Made by a program: the position numbers and the translations under genes
NCBI RefSeq assembly: GCF_001045675.1
Contig: NZ_LEKT01000012.1
Coordinates: 1 to 61,678 of the forward strand
Source of the DNA: Megasphaera cerevisiae DSM 20462
GTDB lineage: Bacteria > Bacillota > Negativicutes > Veillonellales > Megasphaeraceae
Length of the DNA stretch: 61,678 nt
Direction of reading: 5' to 3'
Shown here: positions 1-8,570 of the stretch, one piece after another
Layout of the letters: each line of letters starts with the position of its first letter
Position numbering within the stretch: the first letter of the stretch is position 1
Notes under the pieces: model-generated
Database searches by the model: none
Told to the model about the DNA's origin: nothing
What the model saw: only the letters and a program-made list of their open reading frames with translations

Positions 1-202
1 CCAAGGGGTTTACCGCTCCAGTCAGCCGCACTTTCCGTGGGACGATGAGACGAGTCATGCGGAAGATTCCCTTTCAAACGCATGTAGGGATTCATCACGG
101 ACGCATTTGCAATAATGGCCCGTCCAGCAGTGCCATAGGGAAGTTAGCTAACAGTTTCTCAACGCCTGCATTTTTATAAAAAAACGATGTCGATGAGGCT
201 AG
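1..202 (-). pseudogene. Unidentified coding fragment, frameshifted, cut by the window edge
   Basis: Read on the minus strand, two open segments fit end to end. The first (202 down to about 141) gives ...FFYKNAGVEKLLANF. The second (143 down to 1) gives PYGTAGRAIIANASVMNPY and runs past the window edge. One extra C in the CCC run (plus-strand GGG at 138-140) would join them in one frame. There is no usable start codon upstream in frame, and a 7-base T run (plus-strand A run at 178-184) may hide a second shift or a lost 5' end. The composition reads like real protein, but I do not recognise the family. It could be a pseudogene, or a gene damaged by run-length errors like those seen elsewhere in the window. 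Confidence 0.35.
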
Positions 203-264
203 CTATTATCTAGGTCAATACATTCACCGAGAACTTCTTGACACATACAATTATATATAAAATA

Positions 265-293
265 TTGACATAGCTATCCTTTTGTAGTATATT
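265..293 (+). promoter_or_regulatory. Promoter of the tRNA-Ser gene
   Basis: TTGACA at 265-270, a 17-base spacer and TATATT at 288-293 lie about 20 bases before the tRNA. This is close to the vegetative sigma consensus and fits a highly expressed stable RNA. Confidence 0.75.
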
Positions 294-313
294 TATATAG
301 TCAGTTGCATTGC

Positions 314-404
314 GGAGTGGTACTCAAGAGGCTGAAGAGGACGGTTTGCTAAATCGTTAGGGGTCGTAAGGCCCGCCAGGGTTCAAATCCCTGCCACTCC
401 GCCA
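314..404 (+). tRNA. tRNA-Ser (anticodon GCU)
   Basis: The acceptor stem GGAGTGG (314-320) pairs with CCACTCC (394-400), followed by discriminator G and an encoded CCA (402-404). The anticodon arm ACGGT/ATCGT encloses loop TTGCTAA with anticodon GCT, reading AGC/AGU serine codons. A long variable arm, as expected for a class II tRNA, lies before the GGTTCAAATCC T-arm. Length is 91 nt. Confidence 0.96.
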
Positions 405-418
405 TTTTATGAGTATAA

Positions 419-453
419 GCGAGTTTGGAAGTATATCCAAACTCGCTTTTTTT
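419..453 (+). terminator. Rho-independent terminator of tRNA-Ser
   Basis: An 11-bp perfect stem, GCGAGTTTGGA (419-429) with TCCAAACTCGC (436-446), is followed by seven T. Confidence 0.9.
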
Positions 454-754
454 GTGTAATAGTACAAAAACGTTAATATAAGAAAAAATGAAGTTATATT
501 AGCAAATGTATTGATTTAGTGATACAAATGATTTATAATATGTAAATGATATGTTATTAAAATTATATAATAAATGAATAATATTTATTAAAATATAAAA
601 TTAATAAAGAAATATTGTTTTATTAAATAAGAAAAATGATAATATATCAATAAAAATGGTAATATAATCTATTTGAGTGGTGCAGGGAATAAAAAATAAA
701 ACGTATATTGTGCAGATGCCATAACATTGTTAAATATTTTGTGCTAAAATACAA
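454..754. other. Very AT-rich intergenic stretch
   Basis: No open frame with a plausible ribosome site, no tRNA-like fold and no clear repeat is visible. The sequence is strongly AT-rich with short A and T runs. It separates the tRNA from the promoter of the P-II gene. Confidence 0.6.
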
Positions 755-783
755 TTGTGTATTACTTAATGAAATGTTATAAT
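755..783 (+). promoter_or_regulatory. Promoter of the P-II-like gene
   Basis: TTGTGT at 755-760, a spacer of exactly 17, and TATAAT at 778-783. Transcription would start near 790, only about 20 bases before the terminator at 812-854. Confidence 0.65.
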
Positions 784-811
784 TAATAAAATTAAATAAA
801 GTTTTTTTTAC

Positions 812-854
812 GACGACGAAGTCATCTTAGTATGATTTATGTCGTCTTTTTTTT
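812..854 (+). terminator. Leader terminator in front of the P-II-like gene
   Basis: GACGAC (812-817) pairs with GTCGTC (841-846), the intervening bases can extend the helix imperfectly, and eight T follow. No gene lies between the tRNA and this site, so it can only act on the short leader made from the promoter at 755. It is one of four promoter-terminator-gene arrangements in the window. Confidence 0.65.
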
Positions 855-890
855 ATTGAAGCTATATCTTGTCTTAAGGGGGAGAGAAGA

Positions 891-1211
891 ATGATTGAAA
901 TTAAAGCAATTATCAGGAGGGAAAAAGTAGAATTGGTGAAACAAAAATTATCGGAGCAAGGATTTGCCGGACTAACGCATTGGCATGTTATGGGAAGGGG
1001 AAAACAAAAAGGGGTTGTGATTGATGGATTTTGTTATGATGAGCTGCCGAAAGAAATGATTTATATAGTCGTTCATGATGAAGATAAAACGGCAGTGGTT
1101 ACGACTATTATCAATATGTCCAAAACTTCTCCGAAGGGGAAGGCGGGAGATGGGCGAATTTTTGTCAATCATATTGACGAAGGATATACCATTAGTACGC
1201 AATTGTTATAA
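891..1211 (+). CDS. P-II family regulator, NifI1-like
   Basis: This 106-residue protein has the P-II length and fold pattern: an N-terminal beta strand (MIEIKAIIRREK), the MGRGKQKG turn that enters the T-loop (about residues 34-41), the DELPKE segment, the strand IYIVVHDED, and a C-terminal GDGRIFV nucleotide-contact region ending in a YTISTQ strand. P-II trimers bind ATP/ADP and 2-oxoglutarate and gate partner proteins through the T-loop. The T-loop here is short and lacks the uridylylated Tyr of GlnB, and GRGKQ-G is typical of NifI1-type members. No nif or amt gene is nearby. The next gene is livH, so it may sense nitrogen or energy status for branched-chain amino-acid uptake; that is inference. 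A GGGGGAG ribosome site precedes ATG 891. Confidence 0.8.
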   Translation: MIEIKAIIRREKVELVKQKLSEQGFAGLTHWHVMGRGKQKGVVIDGFCYDELPKEMIYIVVHDEDKTAVVTTIINMSKTSPKGKAGDGRIFVNHIDEGYTISTQLL

Positions 1212-1552
1212 TCGTCATAGGCGGCAGACATCGTTGTAGGATTGTATAAATTATGGCGGCAATATAGCGGAAATACGGCATCATGGATGATACGGTGTAC
1301 AGCCAGTGAGACCTTGTAACAGTATAACCGCTGTTGATTATATATTGTATTGAATAGTTTTAAAATAAAATAAGCTAAAACGTAATGCGCTTGGAGGAGA
1401 TATTTAGAACAATTTATAAGAGAGATGCTATTTATTATGATTTTTTAGATTGACATGCACAACGTCTGTACCGGTATATATTGCAGTTAGAGGGAGAATT
1501 TGTATTGTTGCAGCGTGCACCGAGTTACGTATTTTGAGAGGGGGAGATTCTA
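1212..1552 (+). promoter_or_regulatory. Intergenic region with a candidate liv promoter
   Basis: No convincing gene is seen here. TTGACA at 1450-1455 with GGTATA at 1473-1478 (17-base spacer) or TATATT at 1477-1482 is a candidate promoter for the liv operon, giving a leader of about 65 nt before the TTG start of livH. A lone strong ribosome-site-like string (GGAGGAG near 1395) has no open frame behind it. No terminator separates the P-II gene from livH, so read-through is possible. Confidence 0.4.
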
Positions 1553-2446
1553 TTGGGAGACAATCTGTTTTTGCAATTTGTGCAGCAGCTAATCAATGGA
1601 ATATCATTGGGAAGTATTTATGCATTGATTGCGTTAGGCTATACAATGGTATACGGCATTATGAAATTGATTAATTTTGCTCATGGTGATGTATATATGG
1701 TAGGAGCTTATGTGGGATTTTTTGCGGCAACAACAGCCAATCTGCCATTTTTTCCATCTATTATATTGGCGATGCTGGCAACGGGCCTGGGTGGCGTAAT
1801 TATTGAACGATTAGCATATAAACCGTTGCGGCATCATCCTAAAATTGCTATTTTGACTACAGCTATCGGGGTCAGCTTATTTTTGGAATATACAACTATG
1901 CTTTTGCTTACTCCACAGCCACGGACATTTCCGCCGCTGCTGCCTAACGCAATTTATCATATAGGCGGATTGATTATATCGTTTCAACAGATCGTTATTC
2001 TTGCCGTATCTGTTATTTTAATGATTTTGCTGACGTATGTTGTCAATCACACTAAAATGGGAAAAGCTATGAGAGCTGTTTCATATGATCCAGATGCGGC
2101 ACAATTGATGGGAATCAATGTAGATAAGACAATATCCTTCACTTTTTTTGTGGGGTCTAGCCTGGCAGGAGCGGCAGGTGTACTTGTCGGGATATATTAT
2201 AATTCGATTGAACCGCTTATGGGAATAATGCCTGGTATGAAAGCCTTTATTGCGGCAGTACTTGGAGGGATCGGAATTATTCCGGGAGCGATGGCCGGCG
2301 GCTTGATTCTGGGAGTGGTGGAAGCGCTTATCAGCGGGTTTATCTCTTCTACATTTCGTGATGCGGCGGCATTTGCTATTTTGATTATTATTTTACTCAT
2401 CAAACCGACAGGTCTCTTCGGCAAAAATGAACATGAAAAAGTGTAG
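1553..2446 (+). CDS. livH: Branched-chain amino-acid ABC transporter permease LivH
   Basis: Integral membrane permease of 297 residues, about eight hydrophobic segments, beginning FVQQLINGISLGSIYALIAL, the standard LivH N-terminus. The conserved LMGINVDKT cytoplasmic loop (about residues 183-191) that contacts the ATPases is present, as is the glycine-rich LGGIGIIPGAMAGG motif. It pairs with LivM to form the channel for Leu, Ile and Val, or related hydrophobic amino acids. The start is a TTG at 1553 behind a GGGGGAG ribosome site; upstream ORF sequence in another frame is spurious. The next gene starts directly after the stop codon, so the subunits are translationally coupled. Confidence 0.93.
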   Translation: MGDNLFLQFVQQLINGISLGSIYALIALGYTMVYGIMKLINFAHGDVYMVGAYVGFFAATTANLPFFPSIILAMLATGLGGVIIERLAYKPLRHHPKIAILTTAIGVSLFLEYTTMLLLTPQPRTFPPLLPNAIYHIGGLIISFQQIVILAVSVILMILLTYVVNHTKMGKAMRAVSYDPDAAQLMGINVDKTISFTFFVGSSLAGAAGVLVGIYYNSIEPLMGIMPGMKAFIAAVLGGIGIIPGAMAGGLILGVVEALISGFISSTFRDAAAFAILIIILLIKPTGLFGKNEHEKV

Positions 2447-3427
2447 GTGACGATGATGATAAAACAACTGCGTAAACAAGATGTTATTTTTCTGCTGCTT
2501 TCCTTGGTGATTTTTGCTGTATTTCAGTTTTTAATGTCGGAACGGATTTTGACATCCTTTTGGCGGCTGAATGTGACTGTTATTTGTTTGAATATTATTT
2601 TGGCGTCAAGTCTTAATTTGATCAATGGGGTAACGGGGCAGTTTTCGTTAGGACATGCTGGGTTTATGGCGATTGGTGCCTATGTATCTGCGGTTTGCAC
2701 CATGTTTTTCCACTTGCCGTTTATTTGCAGTATTCTTGCCGGTGCGGCCGCTGCCGGTGTCCTGGGATTTTGTATCGGCACACCTACATTGCGTCTGCAG
2801 GGCGATTATCTGGCTATTGCCACGTTGGGAATGGGTGAAATTATCCGAATCTGTATCTTAAATATCCCTCAAGTCGGCGGTGCCTCGGGAATGTCAGGGA
2901 TACCTACAGAAACTACCTTTCCGTGGTTGTTTGGTTGCATGATTGTAACGCTCTTTGTGTTAAAAAACATTATTAACTCCAATCAGGGACGGGCTTGCCT
3001 GTCTGTTCGGGAAAATGCCATTGCTGCTGAAGCAATGGGAATTAATACGACTGCATTTAAGGTTTTTGCCTTTACGGTCGCATCTATGTTTGCCGGCCTC
3101 GCCGGAGCACTATTTTCACATTATTTTGGTATTGCGCATCCTTCTAGTTTTACTTTTATGCGATCCTTTGACATTATGACTATGGTTGTGCTAGGCGGAT
3201 TAGGGAGCTTGTCCGGGTCGATTGTCGGTGCGGTGCTTTTGACCTTTATCGCAGCTGCTATGCAGAGCTATCCTGAATACCGCATGATTGTGTATGCGCT
3301 GCTTCTGATCATTTTGATGCTGTATCGGCCTAACGGTATATTTGGTGATAAGGAACTGGCATCCGTAATACTATCTAAATGGAAAAAAGGGGGGGAAAAC
3401 GATGGAACCACTGCTGAAAACAAGTAA
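2447..3427 (+). CDS. livM: Branched-chain amino-acid ABC transporter permease LivM
   Basis: Second permease subunit, 326 residues or slightly less, with the LivM hallmarks LINGVTGQFSLGHAGFMAIG (about residues 58-77), the TLRLQGDYLAIATLG loop, and the coupling segment ENAIAAEAMGINT (about 188-200). It has about ten hydrophobic segments. GTG 2447 directly follows the livH stop. However, AGGTGA (2445-2450) is better placed for ATG 2456, so the protein may start there. The 3' end overlaps livG by 26 nt, which suggests strict co-translation. Confidence 0.93.
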   Translation: MTMMIKQLRKQDVIFLLLSLVIFAVFQFLMSERILTSFWRLNVTVICLNIILASSLNLINGVTGQFSLGHAGFMAIGAYVSAVCTMFFHLPFICSILAGAAAAGVLGFCIGTPTLRLQGDYLAIATLGMGEIIRICILNIPQVGGASGMSGIPTETTFPWLFGCMIVTLFVLKNIINSNQGRACLSVRENAIAAEAMGINTTAFKVFAFTVASMFAGLAGALFSHYFGIAHPSSFTFMRSFDIMTMVVLGGLGSLSGSIVGAVLLTFIAAAMQSYPEYRMIVYALLLIILMLYRPNGIFGDKELASVILSKWKKGGENDGTTAENK

Positions 3428-4169
3428 TTTATCAAAATCCTTCGGAGGTATTAAGGCTGTTCAGGACTTTAATGTATATATTAATTCGGGAGAACTTGTA
3501 GGCCTGATCGGACCTAACGGGGCCGGTAAAACAACGGCGTTCAACTTATTAACAGGAGTGTATACCCCTACAACGGGCAATATCGAATTTAACGGGCATA
3601 GTTTGGTAGGAATGAAGCCATACAAAATTACGAAACAAGGCATTGCCAGAACCTTCCAAAATATTCGTTTATTTGATCATTTGACAGTCATTGATAATGT
3701 GAAAATTGCTTATAATTATCACATAAAATACACTTTAGCCGAAGCGATTTTACGAGTGGGCCGCTATGGCTCAGAGGAAGAAGTAGTAGAAAAAAAAGCC
3801 ATGGAACTGCTCGAAATTTTTAACTTGGCAGATAAAAAAGATGAGTTGGCAGCCAATCTTCCCTATGGACAGCAGCGGCGTCTGGAGATTGCCCGCGCGT
3901 TAGCGGCCCAGCCTAAATTATTGCTGCTGGACGAACCAGCCGCCGGCATGAATCCGCAGGAAACACATGAATTAATGGAAATGATCAGCTGGATTCGGAA
4001 AACCTTCGATCTTACGATCCTTTTGATTGAACATGATATGTCACTGGTTATGGGTATTTGTGAACGTATTTATGTATTAGAGTTCGGTAAAATTCTGGCA
4101 CAGGGAATACCTGATGAAATCAAGTCCAACACAGAGGTCATCAAGGCATACTTGGGAGAAGAGGTGTAG
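3402..4169 (+). CDS. livG: Branched-chain amino-acid ABC transporter ATPase LivG
   Basis: ABC ATPase of 255 residues. Walker A GPNGAGKTT is at about residues 37-45, the Q-loop region (ARTFQNIRLF) at 82-91, the family-specific signature LPYGQQRRLEIARAL at 153-167, and Walker B LLLLDEP at 173-179, followed by the EHDM switch region. The variant signature PYGQQ and the long insert between Walker A and signature are typical of LivG. The start ATG 3402 lies inside the livM end behind a run of Gs. It works with LivF on the LivHM channel. Confidence 0.94.
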   Translation: MEPLLKTSNLSKSFGGIKAVQDFNVYINSGELVGLIGPNGAGKTTAFNLLTGVYTPTTGNIEFNGHSLVGMKPYKITKQGIARTFQNIRLFDHLTVIDNVKIAYNYHIKYTLAEAILRVGRYGSEEEVVEKKAMELLEIFNLADKKDELAANLPYGQQRRLEIARALAAQPKLLLLDEPAAGMNPQETHELMEMISWIRKTFDLTILLIEHDMSLVMGICERIYVLEFGKILAQGIPDEIKSNTEVIKAYLGEEV

Positions 4170-4175
4170 CAGGCC

Positions 4176-4886
4176 ATGAGTATGTTGGAGTTAAAAGATA
4201 TTAATGTATATTATGGTGCGATTCATGCCCTCAAAGGAATTAATCTATCCGTAGAAGAGGGGCAGATTGTCAGCCTGATTGGGGCTAATGGTGCTGGTAA
4301 GACGACGACGCTGCGAACGATTTCGGGTTTGCTCCGCTCAAAGACCGGCGGGATTACGTTTTTTGACGAACCGCTTCATAAAAAAAATGCGGAATATATC
4401 GTGTGTAAGGGTATTTCTCATTGTCCGGAAGGCCGGCGCATTTTTGCCAATATGACAGTTAGTGAGAATTTGGAAATGGGGGCCTTTACGCGTAAAGATA
4501 AAAAGGAGATTGCTGCAACGCTTAAAATGGTATATGAGCATTTTCCACGTCTGAAAGAACGGATATCTCAAATGGCGGGTACCTTATCCGGTGGGGAACA
4601 GCAAATGCTGGCCATGGGAAGAGCGCTTATGAGTCGGCCCAAACTATTACTTCTTGATGAACCTTCCATGGGGCTGGCTCCGATACTGGTAAAAGAAATA
4701 TTCAATATTATTAAAGAAATTCATGACATGGGGACGACTGTGCTTTTAGTTGAACAAAATGCCCGTATGGCCTTGTCCATTTCTGATTATGCCTATGTGT
4801 TGGAAACCGGAACGATATCCTTGCAGGGAGAAGCACGCACGCTGGCGGAAAGTGAAGATGTCAAAAAAGCGTATTTGGGAGGATAG
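4176..4886 (+). CDS. livF: Branched-chain amino-acid ABC transporter ATPase LivF
   Basis: ABC ATPase of 236 residues. Walker A GANGAGKTT is at about 36-44, FANMTVSENLEMG is the LivF-type Q-loop region, the canonical signature is LSGGEQQMLAMGRAL, and Walker B is LLLLDEP, followed by the VEQNA motif that marks LivF. It starts six bases after livG. ATG 4176 and ATG 4182 are both possible starts. It is the last gene of the tight livHMGF block; the binding protein follows after a 189-nt gap. Confidence 0.94.
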   Translation: MSMLELKDINVYYGAIHALKGINLSVEEGQIVSLIGANGAGKTTTLRTISGLLRSKTGGITFFDEPLHKKNAEYIVCKGISHCPEGRRIFANMTVSENLEMGAFTRKDKKEIAATLKMVYEHFPRLKERISQMAGTLSGGEQQMLAMGRALMSRPKLLLLDEPSMGLAPILVKEIFNIIKEIHDMGTTVLLVEQNARMALSISDYAYVLETGTISLQGEARTLAESEDVKKAYLGG

Positions 4887-5075
4887 AAAAAATTCTCTCT
4901 ATAGATTGACGCGGATACACTATGATATATGAATTGTTACAGTGACAGATCGGAGATATCTGCTTGTAATGATTTTTATATAGCATGGCAGGAGTGATTA
5001 GTAACCTTGTTATGCTTTTCCTGAAGCACGTATACTAACTGTTTCAGAGAACTTTACACGAAGGGGGATTTATGT

Positions 5076-6248
5076 ATGAAAGTATCTAAATTAAGTAAGA
5101 GTATATTGACAGCAGCAATTATACTCTCCGTAGCAGCTATGCTGACAGGGTGTGGAGGGGCCAAGGAGGATGCGAATACGATTAAGATCGGCGCTAATCT
5201 GGAATTGACAGGCAACAACGCATCGTATGGGTCATCTGCTAAAAACGGGATTGAAATGGCTGTGAAGGAAATCAATGACAAGGGCGGGCTCTTGGGTAAA
5301 AAGCTGGAAGTTGACGTTGCTGATAATCGCAGCGAAGCGACAGAAGCGGCCAATGCTATGCAGAAACTGCTTGATGACAAAGTAGATTTGATTATTGGGC
5401 CAGATACGTCAAGCGGTACCTTAGCCTGCGTCAGCACGGCAGATAAGGAAAAAATACCTTTGATTACGCCGTACGGTACCAACCCGGATATTACCGTAGA
5501 TCCGGCAACAAAAAAAGTTCGTCCGTATGTATTCCGGACTGCTTTTATTGACACGTTCCAAGGAAAAGTCATGGCCAATTTTGTTACCAATCAGCTTCAT
5601 GCTAAAAAAGCAGCAGTGTATATAGATAACTCCAGTGATTATTCTAAGGGGCTGCAGAAATTTTTTGTGGAAGAATTTCAGAAAAGTGGTGGAACGATCG
5701 TAGCATCGGAAGCCTATTTACAGAAGGATACGGATTTTAAAGCAGCATTAACTAAAATTAAAGCAGAAAATCCCGATGTCATTTTTGTTCCGGGGTATTA
5801 TCAGGAAGTCGGTATGATTATTAAACAGGCTCGTGAAATGGGAATTACACAGCCGATTGTCGGTGGTGATGGATGGGATAGCGCTAAATTAGCAGAAATC
5901 GCAGGAGCAGCCAATTTAGAAAATTGCTATTTTGCGAACCACTATTCCGCAAAAGATACGTCTGATAAGGTGAAAACATTTGTTACTAATTATCAAAAAG
6001 CATATAATCAAAAAGCAGATGCTCCGGCAGCTCTGGCTTACGACAGTGTGATGATTGTTGCGCAGGCTATAAAAGATGCCAATAGTTTTGATAAAGACAA
6101 GGTACAAGCGGCCTTGGAAAAAATCAAAAATCTTGAAGCCGTTACCGGTACGATTAGCTTTAATGAATTCCATGACCCTGTTAAATCGGCAGTCATTTTG
6201 ACCTTTAAGGATGGCAAACAGGCATTTGTAACTAAGATTGCACCGTAA
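5076..6248 (+). CDS. livK: Branched-chain amino-acid ABC transporter substrate-binding lipoprotein
   Basis: Exported binding protein of 390 residues. A lipoprotein signal peptide ends in AMLTGC, with the lipidated Cys at about residue 26, followed by a GG spacer. The mature part begins IKIGANLELTGNNASYG, the Leu/Ile/Val-binding fold (periplasmic-binding type I), and carries IIGPDTSSG and VGGDGWDS segments that line the ligand cleft. It captures the substrate for LivHMGF. An AGGGGG ribosome site precedes ATG 5076. The 189-nt gap after livF may hold its own promoter, allowing higher expression of the binding protein; I saw no clear consensus there. Confidence 0.93.
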   Translation: MKVSKLSKSILTAAIILSVAAMLTGCGGAKEDANTIKIGANLELTGNNASYGSSAKNGIEMAVKEINDKGGLLGKKLEVDVADNRSEATEAANAMQKLLDDKVDLIIGPDTSSGTLACVSTADKEKIPLITPYGTNPDITVDPATKKVRPYVFRTAFIDTFQGKVMANFVTNQLHAKKAAVYIDNSSDYSKGLQKFFVEEFQKSGGTIVASEAYLQKDTDFKAALTKIKAENPDVIFVPGYYQEVGMIIKQAREMGITQPIVGGDGWDSAKLAEIAGAANLENCYFANHYSAKDTSDKVKTFVTNYQKAYNQKADAPAALAYDSVMIVAQAIKDANSFDKDKVQAALEKIKNLEAVTGTISFNEFHDPVKSAVILTFKDGKQAFVTKIAP

Positions 6249-6310
6249 ATAATCAGCAATATCTGTGCAATAGAGATTGAAATAGAATAGATGATACCGT
6301 TTATACAGAA

Positions 6311-6343
6311 AGCCAGCGTTTCAGGACGCTGGCTTCTATTTTT
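6311..6343 (+). terminator. Terminator of the liv operon
   Basis: AGCCAGCGT (6311-6319) pairs with ACGCTGGCT (about 6326-6334) across a short loop, followed by TCTATTTTT. It closes the liv transcription unit. Confidence 0.85.
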
Positions 6344-6495
6344 GAGGGAAAAATATTGTCTGCCTATATACAAAAATATCCCATATAAATTATACGGCCA
6401 TATTGACTTTTATGTAGAGTATCTTCATTCATCTAACGGTTGACTATTGAAGCCGCATGCCCAAAAATGATAAAATTGAATAAGGAGGGATCAAT

Positions 6496-6766
6496 ATGAA
6501 ACAATATATAGTGGATGCATTTGCAGCGGCTGTGTTCAGCGGCAATCCGCCCGCCGTGTGTATTATAGGGTAATGACTGCCAGACGCATTGATGTAATCT
6601 ATCGCGATAGAAAATAATCTTTCGAAAACGGCATTTACCGTAAAAAGGGAGAATAGGTATGAAGTCTCAACGCGGGGGGATATTATTTTGCAAGGCAGCA
6701 AAGGATAAGATAATTATTGCCGGTCACGCCGTATTGTATTCAAAGGCTGTCATATATATCAAATAG
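6496..6766 (+). pseudogene. PhzF-family isomerase/epimerase relic
   Basis: A good ribosome site (AAGGAGG at 6482-6488) precedes ATG 6496 and the peptide MKQYIVDAFAAAVFSGNPPA, the canonical PhzF N-terminus. A stop follows at 6571-6573. The same frame then continues LPDALM, stop, SIAIENNLSKTAFTVK, which is again PhzF-like. After a shift, the reading from 6660 to 6766 gives SQRGGILFC...IAGHAVLYSKAVIYIK, the PhzF C-terminus. About 90 of roughly 260-290 codons remain, so most of the middle has been deleted and at least three in-frame stops have arisen. This is a dead gene, not a small functional one. Confidence 0.85.
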
Positions 6767-7061
6767 AATTGATCAGTCTGTATTGCGATTCATTTTGCTT
6801 TCAGAAAGAGACGGTACTTTTTTCTACATTTTCTTCTTTTTTCAGTCCAAACAACGGGTATTTATAAAATAAATGGCAAGACCTTATGGAAATTGCGTAA
6901 AACCGCATTATTTAGGCTGTTTTATAAAGATTTTAGGAGTCAATAAAACGGAGATTCTATGAGATAATATACATATATCATGCAGAAGGATTATGTAAAA
7001 ATCCATATGAATTAGCTGTTTTATTCAATTCTATAAAATAAGAAATATTGTTTTCCATTTG
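6767..7061. other. Intergenic stretch before the XRE regulator
   Basis: AT-rich sequence without a supported gene. A TATAAA at 7032-7037 is a possible -10 element 24 bases before the leader terminator at 7062, but no good -35 box accompanies it. Confidence 0.4.
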
Positions 7062-7099
7062 GTAGGGCAGCTATTTTTGGCTGTCCTACTGTTTTTTTG
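7062..7099 (+). terminator. Leader terminator in front of the XRE regulator
   Basis: GTAGGGCAGC (7062-7071) pairs along 10 bp, with one G-U, to GCTGTCCTAC (7080-7089), followed by TGTTTTTTT. It ends 34 bases before the ATG of the XRE gene, and the nearest upstream gene is a relic almost 300 bases away. It either protects the gene from read-through or attenuates its own leader. Confidence 0.75.
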
Positions 7100-7133
7100 T
7101 TTCTATACTAAGGAAAAGATTGATGGTGATTAC

Positions 7134-7397
7134 ATGAAGTTGAAAAGGGATGTGGTTTTTAGATATGTTGGAGCTAAAATCCAATATTACAGGAATCTTG
7201 CGGATATGACGCAGGAAGATTTGGCTAAAGTTTCAAATATTAGTCAAAGTGCCTTAGGCAGAATTGAAAGAGGAAAATACAATAATAATATTTCTTTATC
7301 GGTATTGATGGACATTGCTAATGGACTGGAAATGGATTTTACATTACTGCTTACGTTTAGTGAAGATGAGAAAAAACAATGGAAGGACGAACGGTAG
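7134..7397 (+). CDS. Small XRE-family (Cro/CI) transcriptional regulator
   Basis: An 87-residue single-domain DNA-binding protein. The helix-turn-helix spans about residues 14-68: helix 1 GAKIQYYRNLADM, the MTQEDLAKVSNISQSALGRIERG core with the characteristic Q-E-LA, S-S and IERG positions, and the closing LMDIANGL. I chose ATG 7134 because GATGGTGA precedes it; the longer reading from 7059 would run through the terminator hairpin and encode hydrophobic nonsense. No effector domain is present. It sits alone in a decayed area, before a GGDEF gene, and its target is unknown. Confidence 0.82.
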   Translation: MKLKRDVVFRYVGAKIQYYRNLADMTQEDLAKVSNISQSALGRIERGKYNNNISLSVLMDIANGLEMDFTLLLTFSEDEKKQWKDER

Positions 7398-7650
7398 CGT
7401 TAATATGCGGCATTTTCAAGAACCGTAGAATGCGCAGTAATTGGACACTTGAGGGACCGGCATTGGAAATATGAAAATGGATAAGACATGAGGCCAGTAA
7501 TGCTATAGGCAAAAAGATAACTAAATGTTATGATACGAAGTACCATGAGGAGGGTTTACTTTGCGTATAGAGAAGCAGCGATTGCCTGGAATAGCAGCTG
7601 TGGTATCAACGGTGATACGGCTATGGGAGTTTTAGTAAAGGTGAAAATGT

Positions 7651-8511
7651 ATGAAAAAACAATGTGATTATGGAGCTATTTTAGATAGCAATATTAATTT
7701 GTTTCATTTAATCCAGGAACCTATTTATATTATTTCGGGGCACACGCACAATGTGCTGTTTGCCAATCAGGCAGCTTGTACGGTTTTTGCATGGGATACG
7801 CATGTTGGCAAAAAATGTTATGAAATACTACAAAATAAAGCGGAGGTGTGCAGCAGTTGCAATCGATTTATCAATATGGAAATAGGGGAAACCCGTTCGT
7901 GGATATGGTATCATCCGTATATGAGACGACATTTTAAAGTCAATGATACTATTGTCAGGTATCAGGAACAGGTATGCTGCTTGGAGGTTGCAATCGATAT
8001 ATCTGTGCAGATCAGGCAGAAGAAACGGCTGAGAAAGGCACTGAAAAAGCTTAAACATGTCAGCTATACAGATGATATGTCAAAGGTTTGCAACCGAAAT
8101 GCTTTGATTAGGGATATAAAGCAGTACATGAACCATGCTCATTATGGGCAAAGTGTAGGGGCTGCTTTTTTTGACTTAAATGAATTAAAACGAATTAATG
8201 ACAATTATGGACATCGGGCTGGAGACCTGAAAATTATTACTTTGGCAGACGAATTAAAAAGAGTGTTTCACAGAAATGAGATATACCGGATTGGGGGTGA
8301 TGAATTTGTGGTTATATGCCGAAATATTTCGGAATCAGGATTTCGGGACCGCATTACTTTACTGCAGATGAATATTCAAAAAAATACGGGACTTTCGGTG
8401 GCTATCGGCTCGGCTTGGTCTACACAATGCAATGCTTTGGGGAAAATGATCATGAAGGCAGATAAACGGATGTATAGTCATAAACGATCATATCATAAAA
8501 ATAATAGATGA
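7651..8511 (+). CDS. PAS-GGDEF protein, probable diguanylate cyclase
   Basis: Cytoplasmic protein of 286 residues with no membrane segment. An N-terminal PAS-like sensor spans about 15-118 and contains a Cys cluster (C67, C70 and others), which might be redox- or metal-sensing. A basic helix (RQKKRLRKALKKLK, about 122-135) links it to a GGDEF domain. FFDLNELKRINDNYGHRAGD is at 173-192 and the active-site loop GGDEF at 215-219, both intact, so synthesis of cyclic di-GMP is expected. No RxxD inhibitory site is present just upstream of GGDEF. The usual D-LTGL-NR start of the domain is replaced by DDMSKVCNRN. ATG 7651 has only a weak ribosome site (AAAGGTG). No riboswitch is recognisable in the 253 bases upstream. 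Confidence 0.85.
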   Translation: MKKQCDYGAILDSNINLFHLIQEPIYIISGHTHNVLFANQAACTVFAWDTHVGKKCYEILQNKAEVCSSCNRFINMEIGETRSWIWYHPYMRRHFKVNDTIVRYQEQVCCLEVAIDISVQIRQKKRLRKALKKLKHVSYTDDMSKVCNRNALIRDIKQYMNHAHYGQSVGAAFFDLNELKRINDNYGHRAGDLKIITLADELKRVFHRNEIYRIGGDEFVVICRNISESGFRDRITLLQMNIQKNTGLSVAIGSAWSTQCNALGKMIMKADKRMYSHKRSYHKNNR

Positions 8512-8570
8512 TGTATCGTGGTAAATGTGATATGATTTTCTAAATCAGCAGAAGAAAGGGCTATTGAATT

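Noticed and set aside
1-202. Structured RNA (RNase P or tmRNA-like) at the left edge
   Set aside because: Neither conserved core strings nor a tRNA-like end was found, while the minus strand reads as protein once one base is added.
1450-1674. Open frame overlapping the livH start
   Set aside because: No ribosome site and the protein makes no sense; livH with its TTG start explains the region.
7398-7650. Possible cyclic di-GMP riboswitch before the GGDEF gene
   Set aside because: The conserved GEMM core strings are missing and no matching helices could be drawn.
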